From Carboxylicivirga sediminis (GTDB lineage Bacteria; Bacteroidota; Bacteroidia; Bacteroidales; Marinilabiliaceae): a stretch of DNA of 64,000 bases. The notes under the pieces were generated by a model, which did not search any database, was not told where the DNA came from, and worked only from the letters and a program-made list of their open reading frames with translations. The stretch is from assembly GCF_018156225.1 (NCBI RefSeq), contig NZ_JAGTAR010000007.1, positions 108,112 through 172,111 of the forward strand, read 5' to 3'. A program made the position numbers and the translations under genes. Shown one piece after another: positions 6,968-15,817 of the stretch (positions are counted from its first letter, which is position 1; every line of letters starts with the position of its first letter).

Positions 6968-8902
6968 TTATTCGTCAGCTTTGTAGGCCAGTAGGTTCTG
7001 ATTGAACTTTACCTGCTGTCCTGCGCTGATATGTACTTTATCGATGATGCCATCTTTCCAGGCTTTAATATGGTTTTCTGTTTTCATGGCCTCAAGCACC
7101 AGTAGCAAATCGCCTTTTTTCACCTCTTGACCTTCATCTACATGCACTTTCATTACCTGTGATGGGATAGGAGCCAGGTAATGATCGCCATTTAAGGTTG
7201 TCTCTCCATTACTTTCAGGATGGTAGTCCGGTAGCCAGTCATGGGCTTTAATGCTTACCCATTGTTGATGATGATTGATGAGCACATTATCCGCTTCCTC
7301 AAAGCAATAGAAGTGATAATCCTCACGATCAAGCTGAAAGTTAAGCTGATGATTGTCTAATATGCAGTTTTTTAGCTGGAAAAATTCTTGATTGAGTTGA
7401 ATGTTAAGGTCATTATCAATCAGATTGACTTCGCTCAGGTAGCGATTTTCGTTGATACTGAAAGTAAACAGCGGCAATTGTCGCCAAAAATGGCCTTGTT
7501 GTCGTAGGATGCGGTAGGCTGTATAAGCTAAACTGATGAGGTCATCATTATCAGCTGTAGTTTTCAGTAATTCTGCCAGATGCTCATCACAGAAACGGGT
7601 GTGTAAACTCGAATCTGTAAAAGCCTGATGTTGCAGCAGGGTGTTCAGGAAACCGGCATTGGTGGAAATACCCTGAATAATTAAATTATCATTTGCGTGT
7701 ATTGCTTTTTGTATAGAAGTCGCCCTGTCTTTTGCATGCACAACCAGTTTGGCAATCATCGGATCAAACTGTGAATGTATCTCACCTGGTTGATTAAAAC
7801 CTATCTCCAGTCGTGCGGAATTGGGATCAGGAAGCAATAGATTCTTTATTACTCCAGGGCTCGGTCTGAAATTGTTGGTCACATCTTCGGCACAAACACG
7901 CAATTCGATGGCATGACCATTAATAGCCAGGTCATTCTGGTTGAAGTCAAGAGTTAATCCATTGGCGATTTTAAACTGCCATTGAACTAAATCTACACCT
8001 GTGATTTCTTCTGTTACGCAGTGTTCAACCTGAATGCGTGTGTTCATTTCCAGAAAATAATGCTGCCCCTCATCATCCACTAAAAATTCAATAGTACCGG
8101 CATTGGTGTAGTTAATGGAGCGACAAAGTCGCAGGGCATCATTGTATAAACGTTGTTTTATGTCATCAGAAAGATGTGCAGCAGGTGCTTCTTCTATTAT
8201 CTTCTGGAAGCGACGCTGTACCGAGCATTCTCTATCAAACAGGTGAACTTTGTTGCCATGCTTGTCAGCCAGCACTTGTACTTCAATGTGCCGTGCTTTT
8301 TGAATGTATTGCTCAACATAGAGACGTTCATCGCCAAAGTAGCGCAAGGCCTGCTTACTTAAAATGGGCAGGTGTTCGAGCAGCTCGTTTTTATTATGAC
8401 ATATTTGCATGCCTTTGCCACCACCCCCCATGGCAGCTTTAACAAGTACCGGGTAGGGCAGGGCATCTGCTTCAGCCAAAATAGTTTGCAGAGAACCTTC
8501 CCACGATTTGGTAAGTGATACATTGGCCTGTTGCGCAATGCTTCGGGCTACTTGTTTATCGCCCATCAGTTTGAGATTATTCGCTGATGGCCCTACGAAT
8601 GTAATATCGGCCTTTTGGCAAGCCTCTGCCAGGTGTTGATTCTCCGACAAGAAACCATAACCCGGGTGTATACAGTCAGCTTTATACTGTCTGGCAATAT
8701 CAATAATGCCTTCAATATTCAGGTAATTCTCTTCGAATGGTCCATCTGCAAATAGATGCACTTCGTCACTTAGCTGTGCCGGTAGTGTATCTTTTTCAAG
8801 TTCAGAGAGTGTGACAACCGTTTTCAAACCCAACTGATGCGCTGCCCTTATTATTCTGGCAGCAATTTCTCCTCTGTTTGGTATCAGTACTTTCCTCATC
8901 AT
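6968..8902 (-). CDS. liuD: 3-methylcrotonyl-CoA carboxylase alpha subunit (biotin carboxylase + BCCP)
   Basis: The biotin-carrying subunit of an acyl-CoA carboxylase, 644 residues. Residues 1-450 are a biotin carboxylase: KVLIPNRGEIAARIIRAA, the ATP loop GGGGKGMQI, RECSVQRRFQKIIEEAPA, and the catalytic EMNTRIQVEH. A linker of about 120 residues follows. The last 70 residues are a biotinyl carrier domain with VLEAMKTENHI, where the Lys of AMK is biotinylated (Thr replaces the usual Met after it). Together with the carboxyltransferase subunit encoded two genes upstream, it would carboxylate 3-methylcrotonyl-CoA in leucine breakdown. The gene starts 6 nt after the hydratase stop. Geranyl-CoA or propionyl-CoA carboxylase is the alternative, but the hydratase and the partner subunit favour methylcrotonyl. 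Confidence 0.9.
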   Translation of the reverse strand: MMRKVLIPNRGEIAARIIRAAHQLGLKTVVTLSELEKDTLPAQLSDEVHLFADGPFEENYLNIEGIIDIARQYKADCIHPGYGFLSENQHLAEACQKADITFVGPSANNLKLMGDKQVARSIAQQANVSLTKSWEGSLQTILAEADALPYPVLVKAAMGGGGKGMQICHNKNELLEHLPILSKQALRYFGDERLYVEQYIQKARHIEVQVLADKHGNKVHLFDRECSVQRRFQKIIEEAPAAHLSDDIKQRLYNDALRLCRSINYTNAGTIEFLVDDEGQHYFLEMNTRIQVEHCVTEEITGVDLVQWQFKIANGLTLDFNQNDLAINGHAIELRVCAEDVTNNFRPSPGVIKNLLLPDPNSARLEIGFNQPGEIHSQFDPMIAKLVVHAKDRATSIQKAIHANDNLIIQGISTNAGFLNTLLQHQAFTDSSLHTRFCDEHLAELLKTTADNDDLISLAYTAYRILRQQGHFWRQLPLFTFSINENRYLSEVNLIDNDLNIQLNQEFFQLKNCILDNHQLNFQLDREDYHFYCFEEADNVLINHHQQWVSIKAHDWLPDYHPESNGETTLNGDHYLAPIPSQVMKVHVDEGQEVKKGDLLLVLEAMKTENHIKAWKDGIIDKVHISAGQQVKFNQNLLAYKADE

Positions 8903-8908
8903 TCTTTC

Positions 8909-9709
8909 CTATTTATTCCATTCAGCCAGGCGCTTTTCAAAAAATGCTTTTACGCCTTCTACACCTTCAGCACTGCTGCGTGCTTCAGCAATGGCACTGG
9001 TACATGTTTCTTTATTTTGAGATAGGCTGACTTGACTCATTTGATTAATAAGCTGTTTGGTTGTTGCCATGGCTTGTGGTCCGTTCCCTTTAAAGGCTTC
9101 ACATAGCTCATCAATACGGGCTGGTATGTCTTTGCTGGCCATAATTTCGTGTACAAGACCAATCTGACGTGCTTTTTTTGCCGTAAAGGACGCTGCACTT
9201 AACATGAGCGCTCTGGCATGAGAGTTACCAATTTTGTTTATCACAAAAGGAGCGATGGTGGCCGGCACCAATCCAAGCTTAACTTCAGAAAATGCCATGC
9301 GGGCATCTTTATCAGACACTACATAGTCGGCAGTGGCCAATAAGCCCAATGCTCCGCCCATGGCATACCTTTCTACCCAGATAATGACTGGCTTTGGAAA
9401 GTTATTGAGCAGTTCAAAAGCCTCATAAAACAAGTTGGCATCAGCCAGGTTTTGCTCTTTAGTTTGGTTTAAACCTTCCTGCATCCATTGTAAATCGGCT
9501 CCTGAACTGAATACGCCTTCCGCTCCTCTGATAACAACTACCTTTTGCCGCTCATCGTCCTTTATCTTATTGAGGGCTTTTATGAGGCATGACAGCATAC
9601 CTTTAGAAAGTGCATTTCGTTTGGTAGGATCGTTCAATAATAAACGACTGATGCCATTGGATTGATTCAGCTCTACAAGCGGTTTAATACTACATTCTAA
9701 AGACGCCAT
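8909..9709 (-). CDS. liuC: methylglutaconyl-CoA hydratase (enoyl-CoA hydratase family)
   Basis: A crotonase-fold enzyme of 266 residues. It would hydrate 3-methylglutaconyl-CoA to HMG-CoA, the step after methylcrotonyl-CoA carboxylase in leucine catabolism. Crotonase motifs visible are the oxyanion segment [11 protein letters not shown] (residues 70-80) and [16 protein letters not shown]. The segment [18 protein letters not shown] is very close to the form typical of LiuC/AUH hydratases. The gene lies between the two carboxylase subunit genes. It overlaps the end of the upstream beta-subunit reading frame by 20 bp and is followed 6 nt later by the alpha subunit, so one transcript is very likely. 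A generic enoyl-CoA hydratase cannot be excluded, but context and motif agree on HMG-CoA formation. Confidence 0.87.
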   Translation of the reverse strand: MASLECSIKPLVELNQSNGISRLLLNDPTKRNALSKGMLSCLIKALNKIKDDERQKVVVIRGAEGVFSSGADLQWMQEGLNQTKEQNLADANLFYEAFELLNNFPKPVIIWVERYAMGGALGLLATADYVVSDKDARMAFSEVKLGLVPATIAPFVINKIGNSHARALMLSAASFTAKKARQIGLVHEIMASKDIPARIDELCEAFKGNGPQAMATTKQLINQMSQVSLSQNKETCTSAIAEARSSAEGVEGVKAFFEKRLAEWNK

Positions 9710-11291
9710 ATTTTGTGTTTTGTGATTCGTTGTTATGAATAATCTCTAATACCAGGCTTGCAATGGAGCGCGTGGAGTCAGGCGTGATGATGCCATCATC
9801 CCACAAACGACTGGTACTGTAATAAGGTGAGCCTTCCTCTTCGTATTTTTTTAGGATGGATGCCTCAATTTTTCCCAGTTCTGCTTCATCAACAACCGTG
9901 TTTTGTGCTGCTGCCTGGTCACGTTTAAGGGTGGTTAATACTTGTGCCGCTTGTTTGGCACCCATCACGGAAATACGGGCATTGGGCCACATAAATAGAA
10001 AGCGAGGATCGTAAGCACGCCCAGCCATGGCATAGTTGCCGGCCCCGTATGAGCCGCCCATAATAATGGTAAAGTAAGGCACGGTTGAATTAGCCAGAGC
10101 ATTCACCATCTTGGCGCCATCTTTGGCAATGCCACCATGTTCATAATCTTTACCTACCATGAAGCCGGTAATGTTTTGCAGAAATAGCATGGGAATACCA
10201 CGCTCATTGCACAACTGGATAAAGTGTGTACCCTTCAATGCCGACTCTGAAAAGAGAATACCATTATTGGCCAAAATGCCGACTTGTTTACCTTCAATTC
10301 TGGCAAATACTGTGACTAGTGTAGTGCCATAGTCACTTTTAAATTCATGAAATTCACTGTTGTCAACCAGGCGGGCAATTATTTCACGCACATCGGGGAA
10401 CGGTTTACCTGTTTCGGGGATCAGTCCACTTAATTCATTAACAGGGTTGCTTGGTTCTTGATTATCTTCTGATGTAATTGCTGGTTGCTTTGGCAAGGTT
10501 TCGATGATGTTACGGCAAATATGAATAGCATGCTCATCGTTATCGGCCAGATGATCGGCAACACCCGAAATCTGCGTGTGCACAGCGCCGCCTCCTAACT
10601 CTTCCGCACTCACCACCTCGCCGGTTGCTGCCTTTACCAATGGAGGACCTGCTAAAAATATAGTTCCTTGCTCCTTAACAATAATTGTTTCATCGCTCAT
10701 GGCTGGCACATAGGCGCCACCAGCTGTGCACGAACCCATTACGATGGCAATTTGCGCGATGCCTTTGGCCGAAAGTCTTGATTGGTTGAAAAAGATACGA
10801 CCAAAATCATCCCTGTCGGGAAATACCTCAGCCTGGTTAGGCAAAAATACGCCTCCACTGTCCACCATATATATACAAGGCAGTTGATTTTGCAGTGCAA
10901 TTTCCTGTGCCCGAAGATGTTTTTTTATCGTTTCGGCAATATACGTACCTCCTTTTACGGTGGCATCGTTGGCCACAATCATTACCTGCCGGCCATGCAC
11001 CTGTCCAATGCCGGTAACAATGCCCGCTGATGGAAATGCATCGTTGTACTGGCCATTAGCAGCCAGGGCTGATAATTCCAAAAAGTACGAATCTTTATCG
11101 AGCAGGTAATCGATACGCTGACGGACGCTTAGTTTACCTTTTTGCATGTGCTTTTGCATGGCTTTGAAACCACCACCTTCATAAACTTTTCGTAGTTTTT
11201 GATGGTACTCTTCAGCCAACAGCTTGTTTAACTTTTGGTTGTTGACAAACTCCAGTGAATCGGTATCTATAGTCGTTTTATACTTAAACAT
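9690..11291 (-). CDS. liuB: 3-methylcrotonyl-CoA carboxylase beta subunit (carboxyltransferase)
   Basis: The carboxyltransferase subunit of 533 residues, which moves CO2 from carboxybiotin to 3-methylcrotonyl-CoA. The two crotonase-like halves are visible. The N-terminal half has [34 protein letters not shown] and [17 protein letters not shown]. The C-terminal half has [34 protein letters not shown] and [17 protein letters not shown]. The [14 protein letters not shown] motif and the C-terminal YGVFRM are characteristic of methylcrotonyl-CoA carboxylases rather than propionyl-CoA carboxylases. This is the first gene of the nine-gene minus-strand block. Upstream lies a stretch with spaced TCAGCTA-type half-sites that may be its control region. 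Confidence 0.92.
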   Translation of the reverse strand: MFKYKTTIDTDSLEFVNNQKLNKLLAEEYHQKLRKVYEGGGFKAMQKHMQKGKLSVRQRIDYLLDKDSYFLELSALAANGQYNDAFPSAGIVTGIGQVHGRQVMIVANDATVKGGTYIAETIKKHLRAQEIALQNQLPCIYMVDSGGVFLPNQAEVFPDRDDFGRIFFNQSRLSAKGIAQIAIVMGSCTAGGAYVPAMSDETIIVKEQGTIFLAGPPLVKAATGEVVSAEELGGGAVHTQISGVADHLADNDEHAIHICRNIIETLPKQPAITSEDNQEPSNPVNELSGLIPETGKPFPDVREIIARLVDNSEFHEFKSDYGTTLVTVFARIEGKQVGILANNGILFSESALKGTHFIQLCNERGIPMLFLQNITGFMVGKDYEHGGIAKDGAKMVNALANSTVPYFTIIMGGSYGAGNYAMAGRAYDPRFLFMWPNARISVMGAKQAAQVLTTLKRDQAAAQNTVVDEAELGKIEASILKKYEEEGSPYYSTSRLWDDGIITPDSTRSIASLVLEIIHNNESQNTKYGVFRM

Positions 11292-11337
11292 CTTTTATTC
11301 GCTATTCGCAAATAATAACCTTTTCACAGGGTAAATG

Positions 11338-11406
11338 TTCAGCTAAAAGAGAAAATATCTGAACGAATTTAGCTGAAGTATTTTGTTGAAGTGAAATACT
11401 AGCTGA
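11338..11406. promoter_or_regulatory. operator-like repeats upstream of the leucine/MVA operon
   Basis: The half-site TCAGCTA occurs at 11339-11345, and its complement TAGCTGA at 11370-11376 and again at 11400-11406, so the starts are 31 and 30 bp apart (about three helical turns). The first two are the cores of a perfect 10-bp inverted repeat (TTCAGCTAAA at 11338-11347, TTTAGCTGAA at 11368-11377). A second perfect inverted repeat, AGTATTT/AAATACT, spans 11377-11400. The block starts 47 bp upstream of the liuB ATG. It could bind a regulator or fold in the leader RNA. No regulator gene is adjacent. Confidence 0.45.
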
Positions 11407-11460
11407 TTCTTAAAGTCTAACGCTTGTGTAGTAGTATTTCAGGAGGAAACATTAATAACA

Positions 11461-11487
11461 AAAAAGTCCGGCCGAAGCCAGACTTTT
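11461..11487 (-). terminator. rho-independent terminator of the ftsK-lolA unit
   Basis: The inverted repeat AAAAGTCCGGC (11462-11472) and GCCAGACTTTT (11477-11487) form an 11-bp stem with one mismatch and a 4-nt loop, about 21 nt past the lolA stop. On the minus strand the stem is followed by a run of T. Confidence 0.75.
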
Positions 11488-11508
11488 CACCTGAATATTT
11501 CTGTTTGG

Positions 11509-12168
11509 TTATCTCATATCAATAACATCCACATTAGGATTGGCTGCCTTGTCAAATACAAAAGTTTTATCATCAAATGGCTTATTGGTTGTCATGTTCT
11601 TCACAATCACTGTGTAGTTATTGCCATCTTTGCCCACCTGACGGATAGAGTATAGCTGCAAATCATCTTTTAATACTAAAAGTTTAATGCGCGAAAAGGG
11701 TTTGTCGCGATTAACCGGGTACAGGTCAATTTCGTGACATGCTTTTCCATTAGCCGTTCCTTCGGCCACATAATTAAAGGTATAGCCCTCTTCATAAATG
11801 GTAAAAATAGTTGCCGGGTTAAGCGTTTCTTCATCGTCCAAATCCGGAATCGTAATATTTACTTCATCAGCATCTATCATATGTGTATAGAGTATCCCGC
11901 CATCAAAATAGGTATCTACATCCATCAGGTTTACCTTGTATTTATTGCCTTTCAGGATGATATGGCCGTCATACACTTCGTTGATGTCTTCCTGCATATT
12001 TTCCAGGGAAAATGAAAATGTCGCTTCAATGGAAGTGTAAGCTTTTGTTTTTGCAGATAGCTGGTCAAGAATGGCTTTGGCTTTTTCTTGTGATTGAGCA
12101 TTGCTAATTAGGCCGATAATAGCCAGTACCAGTGTGAAAATGTATCTCATATTAATCGTTTTTTTCAT
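11509..12168 (-). CDS. lolA: LolA-like outer-membrane lipoprotein carrier protein
   Basis: A secreted periplasmic protein of 219 residues that would shuttle lipoproteins from the inner to the outer membrane. The N-terminal MKKTINMRYIFTLVLAIIG followed by LISNAQSQ is a clear signal peptide ending near residue 26. The body begins with KAKAILDQLSAKTKAYTSIEATFSF, the usual LolA opening, and continues with alternating beta strands and the ILKGNKYKV and DGGILYTH elements. I chose the ATG at 12168 because it gives an ideal signal peptide. An in-frame ATG at 12213 would add 15 non-hydrophobic residues. It lies 54 bp downstream of ftsK in the same direction, the ftsK-lolA order common in Bacteroidota, and ends in its own terminator. 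Confidence 0.85.
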   Translation of the reverse strand: MKKTINMRYIFTLVLAIIGLISNAQSQEKAKAILDQLSAKTKAYTSIEATFSFSLENMQEDINEVYDGHIILKGNKYKVNLMDVDTYFDGGILYTHMIDADEVNITIPDLDDEETLNPATIFTIYEEGYTFNYVAEGTANGKACHEIDLYPVNRDKPFSRIKLLVLKDDLQLYSIRQVGKDGNNYTVIVKNMTTNKPFDDKTFVFDKAANPNVDVIDMR

Positions 12169-12222
12169 ATGCTGTTTGTTTAGATGTGCTATAGCATTCA
12201 ATAACTGTTCCAAAAATGGACT

Positions 12223-14682
12223 TTAATTAAATTGGGCCAGATGTTTTTCCAGTTCCAGTTCATCAGGTATGAGTACCTGGCGCGCTTTACTACCCTCAAA
12301 TGGACCAACCACACCGGCGGCTTCTAACTGGTCGATGATACGGCCTGCACGATTATAGCCAATAGAGAAACGTCGCTGAATAAGAGAAGTAGATCCACTT
12401 TGATTAGCCACTACTACGCGGGCGGCTTCTTCAAACATGGGGTCACGCTTACTTAGGTCAACCTCTCCGGCGGCAGGCTCCGAACTGCTTTCACCAACAT
12501 ACTCTGGCAGCAGGAAAGCCGATGTATAGCCACGTTGCGAACCAATAAAATCGTTGATGCGTTCTACCTCAGGTGTATCAACAAAGGCACACTGTACACG
12601 CACCAGGTCGCTGCCTTGCGAAATCAACATATCACCACGTCCAATCAGTTGATTGGCTCCTGGTGAGTCTAATATGGTTCGTGAGTCAATCATAGAAGCT
12701 ACTTTAAAGGCCACACGTGTTGGGAAGTTAGCTTTAATGACACCGGTAATAATATTGGTAGAAGGACGCTGGGTAGCTACAATCATATGAATACCTACCG
12801 CACGTGCCAGCTGGGCTATACGCGCAATTGGTAGTTCTACCTCTTTGCCGGCGGTCATAATCAGGTCGGCAAACTCATCGATAATGACTACGATGTATGG
12901 TAAGAAGCGATGTCCTTTTTCAGGATTCAATTGTCGTTTAACAAACTTATGATTGTACTCCTTAATGTTACGGGCATGGGCTGTTTTTAGCAGCTCATAG
13001 CGGTTATCCATCTCAATGGCCAGCGAGTTAAGCGTGTTCACCACCTTCTGTACGTCGGTAATGATTGGATCTTCCTCATCGGGCATTTTCGCCAGGAAGT
13101 GACGCTCTATTTTCGAATAGATATTCAACTCTACCTTCTTGGGGTCCACCATCACAAATTTCAACTGCGATGGGTGCTTTTTATACAATAGAGATGAGAT
13201 GATGGCATTCAGACCAACCGATTTACCTTGACCGGTGGCACCAGCTACCAGCATGTGAGGCGCTTTGGCCAGGTCAATCACAAAGGTTTCGTTCGAAATG
13301 GTTTTACCTAATGCGATAGGAAGTTCATATTTTGTATTCTGGAATTTCTTGGCGCTTATGATTGAGCGCATCGCAACTACTTCAGGTTCTGAATTAGGCA
13401 CTTCAATACCAATGGTACCTCGTCCTGGTATAGGTGCTATGATTCGAATACCCAAGGCAGCCAGTGAGAGGGCAATATCATCCTCCAGATTTTTAATCTT
13501 AGAGATGCGAACACCAGGTGCCGGAACAATCTCATACAAAGTAACGGTTGGTCCAACAGTAGCTTTGATGTTTTTAATCTGAATCTTATAGTCTTCCAGA
13601 GTTTTAACAATGCGGTTTTTGTTAGACTCCAGCTCTTCCATTGACACTTCCGAGTTGTCGGCGCTGTGATCGTCCAGCAGTTCAACACCCGGCAATTTGT
13701 ATGATGATAAATCGAGCGTTGGATCGTAGTCGCCAAGCGGTTCGTTTTCGTAGTCGTCTGATAACTCTTCCTCTTCCACCTTTTCAATGGTTAAGTCCAG
13801 GCTCGCTTCATCATCCACCATGTTTTTATCAACTGTCGGTGAAAATTCTAATGTTGAACCAGCCATTGGTTCCTGGGGTGATTCAACGGGTGCTTCTTCT
13901 ACCTGTTGAATTACTTCTTTCTCTTCCAGTTCGATTTCCTTATCAAAGCTCAACTCTTCAACTGGCACAGGAGTGGTTGTGTCAGGCTCTGTTACATCAT
14001 TTGCAGACACATCACTGCCTGGCTCACTGACTGCTAGCTCTTCCTCTGCTTTTTGCTCCTTATTAAGCGGCTTACTTATAAAATGGAAAAAGGAATCAAA
14101 GGTGACAGACAGGTAAATAAGTAGTGTTACAAGGAGTAAAATGACAGTACCAACACCACCAATAGCAGCAGTTAGCCATTTACTCATGAAATAACCATGC
14201 GTTCCACCCAATAAAAGGTACTGGTCATTAACTGAACTGATAAATAAAAAGCCTAATGCCACTGACAACCATACTGAGATAACAAAACAGTGCAAAAAGG
14301 TTTTTCGCAGTGGAAGTACTCGAGCTCCCAATAAGCGGAAACCGATGACAAACAAGAGCAGTACTACTGAAAAGGCAGCAATGCCAATGCCTTGGTTGAT
14401 GAATAGGTCGGCTATAAGTGCACCGCGATGCCCCGTCCAGTTCTTAACAGCAATGTCTGAGCTGGTGAATAGTTCCCAACGGTTAATATCAAATATACTT
14501 TTATCGGCAAACCCGGTGAAAAGGAATGAGAAAAAGGCCAGTAGGAAATAAAAGGCTACACCAATGGTGATAATACCCAGTATAAAGCGAAATTTAAAGT
14601 TCTTAAAATTGTCCTTTAATGCACTTAGTCTTCCTTTGGCTGATGTTTTCTGTGATTTGGTCTTCGTTTTCTTCTTTGCCAT
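12223..14682 (-). CDS. ftsK: DNA translocase FtsK/SpoIIIE
   Basis: A membrane-anchored, septum-located DNA pump that clears chromosome ends at division, 819 residues. An N-terminal Lys/Thr/Ser-rich stretch is followed by four or five membrane segments (about residues 30-195), an acidic Glu/Val/Pro-rich linker (about 205-345), and the motor. The Walker A is VAGATGQGKSVGLNA (Lys487) and the Walker B is YIVVIIDEFADLI. The C-terminal gamma winged helix includes SLIQRRFSIGYNRAGRIIDQ, which reads orientation sequences and contacts XerCD. The Walker A has Gln where many FtsKs have Ser. The length is normal for Bacteroidota FtsK. A TAnnTTTG box lies 36 bp upstream. It is followed by lolA. Confidence 0.95.
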   Translation of the reverse strand: MAKKKTKTKSQKTSAKGRLSALKDNFKNFKFRFILGIITIGVAFYFLLAFFSFLFTGFADKSIFDINRWELFTSSDIAVKNWTGHRGALIADLFINQGIGIAAFSVVLLLFVIGFRLLGARVLPLRKTFLHCFVISVWLSVALGFLFISSVNDQYLLLGGTHGYFMSKWLTAAIGGVGTVILLLVTLLIYLSVTFDSFFHFISKPLNKEQKAEEELAVSEPGSDVSANDVTEPDTTTPVPVEELSFDKEIELEEKEVIQQVEEAPVESPQEPMAGSTLEFSPTVDKNMVDDEASLDLTIEKVEEEELSDDYENEPLGDYDPTLDLSSYKLPGVELLDDHSADNSEVSMEELESNKNRIVKTLEDYKIQIKNIKATVGPTVTLYEIVPAPGVRISKIKNLEDDIALSLAALGIRIIAPIPGRGTIGIEVPNSEPEVVAMRSIISAKKFQNTKYELPIALGKTISNETFVIDLAKAPHMLVAGATGQGKSVGLNAIISSLLYKKHPSQLKFVMVDPKKVELNIYSKIERHFLAKMPDEEDPIITDVQKVVNTLNSLAIEMDNRYELLKTAHARNIKEYNHKFVKRQLNPEKGHRFLPYIVVIIDEFADLIMTAGKEVELPIARIAQLARAVGIHMIVATQRPSTNIITGVIKANFPTRVAFKVASMIDSRTILDSPGANQLIGRGDMLISQGSDLVRVQCAFVDTPEVERINDFIGSQRGYTSAFLLPEYVGESSSEPAAGEVDLSKRDPMFEEAARVVVANQSGSTSLIQRRFSIGYNRAGRIIDQLEAAGVVGPFEGSKARQVLIPDELELEKHLAQFN

Positions 14683-14717
14683 AAGATATGTTTGTTGTCC
14701 GAGGTCTTATTCAATCA

Positions 14718-14725
14718 CAAAAATA
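14718..14725 (-). promoter_or_regulatory. putative -7 box for ftsK
   Basis: TATTTTTG on the minus strand matches the Bacteroidota TAnnTTTG consensus and lies about 36 bp upstream of the ftsK ATG. No TTG is seen at the usual 17-20 nt spacing upstream. Confidence 0.35.
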
Positions 14726-14816
14726 ATAAAACCACCACCAATAAGGTCATTCCTTTATTAGTTTTTAAAACTATGGCTTAAGAACAAATTATATGGGTCT
14801 TCTAAATGTATTACAC

Positions 14817-15497
14817 TTATTGAATTAGTGAGCTAACAAGTTCTGCAATTTCACCCGAATCACTTTGAGTATAATTGTTAGGTGTAGCAAATTCTTTGTC
14901 ATTTATCTTTTTAAGTTCTATGTTTTGAGCCGTAAATGTTAGATTTAAATCTTTATATGGCAGCGAAAACTCAAGTAAAACGCCCGGTATGTCATCAAAC
15001 GGGCTGTTTTCTTTAGGGCGGTTAAATTTTACCTCTTCAGAGTAATACACTTCAATGTTTGGCGTATTACTGCCATTAAGATACACCAAAGCCTTGTTAG
15101 CAATCAGGCCTGCTATTTGTTTATGCGTATCATTTATAAACTCTACTCTTGATTCTCCGTGTTTCTCAAAAAGGAAAAGATGTTCACCAGTTTTATGATT
15201 ATGGAACATACGTTTGTCAAACACTCTAAATAAGGTTGTTGCGCTGTCACCATTGGCTCTTGAGATGTATTCGAGGCTATAAAGACTGAGTTCGCCTTTT
15301 ATAGAAACTTTATAGTTTTTGTTTTTGAAGGTGGTTTCCATTTTGGTAGGCAGGAAACTGGCATATCCTTTTTTCTGAATCTCATCGGGGTATGCAATTT
15401 TATAGTTTATAACTCCCTGGTTTTTCGGGGCCTGTTGGTTGATGTTACAAGCTGTGACAAACGCTGTAAGAAGTATTAAAACAAATAATTTTTGCAT
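14817..15497 (-). CDS. GLPGLI-like lipoprotein
   Basis: A predicted lipoprotein of 226 residues. MQKLFVLILLTAFVTAC is a lipoprotein signal with the lipidated Cys at 17. The mature part starts with a short linker, then GVINYKIAYPDEIQ, followed by strand-rich sequence with MFHNHKTGEHLFLFEKHG. The late DDIPGVLLEFSLPYKDL resembles the motif that names the Bacteroidota GLPGLI family of secreted proteins of unknown function. The ATG at 15497 is chosen because it starts the lipoprotein signal and because a TAnnTTTG box lies 39 bp upstream of it. A longer frame from 15590 would start upstream of that box. It stands alone, divergent from arcC. Function unknown. Confidence 0.7.
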   Translation of the reverse strand: MQKLFVLILLTAFVTACNINQQAPKNQGVINYKIAYPDEIQKKGYASFLPTKMETTFKNKNYKVSIKGELSLYSLEYISRANGDSATTLFRVFDKRMFHNHKTGEHLFLFEKHGESRVEFINDTHKQIAGLIANKALVYLNGSNTPNIEVYYSEEVKFNRPKENSPFDDIPGVLLEFSLPYKDLNLTFTAQNIELKKINDKEFATPNNYTQSDSGEIAELVSSLIQ

Positions 15498-15535
15498 TGT
15501 GTTTTGGTTTGTAGATACCCTCAATGAGTTTAGGT

Positions 15536-15543
15536 CAAAAGTA
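15536..15543 (-). promoter_or_regulatory. putative -7 box for the GLPGLI-like lipoprotein
   Basis: TACTTTTG on the minus strand fits TAnnTTTG and lies 39 bp upstream of the ATG at 15497. No clear -33 TTG is seen at standard spacing. Confidence 0.35.
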
Positions 15544-15817
15544 ATAATAATAAATGCTTCGGATATAATCGTTGACAAGGTAAAAACCATGATTGGTCAA
15601 AAACAAGCTTTTGATTAAGTATGGTTTATTCAGAAACGTTGTGCAGATTCTGATACTAAATTATCACGTACTTACAAATTGAAACCGCTGAAATATGCTT
15701 AATAACAGCTTATGCGGGATGAATGATAATAATCATGTATTAAATCACTAAAAGTTTGTTATATCGCAAAAAGAAGACCTAATAATTATAAACCAAGTAA
15801 CTAAAATCTAAAAAACC

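Noticed and set aside
13641..14030. 129-codon plus-strand frame inside ftsK
   Set aside because: Antisense shadow of the acidic linker of FtsK, whose codon bias creates a Leu/Pro-rich open frame.
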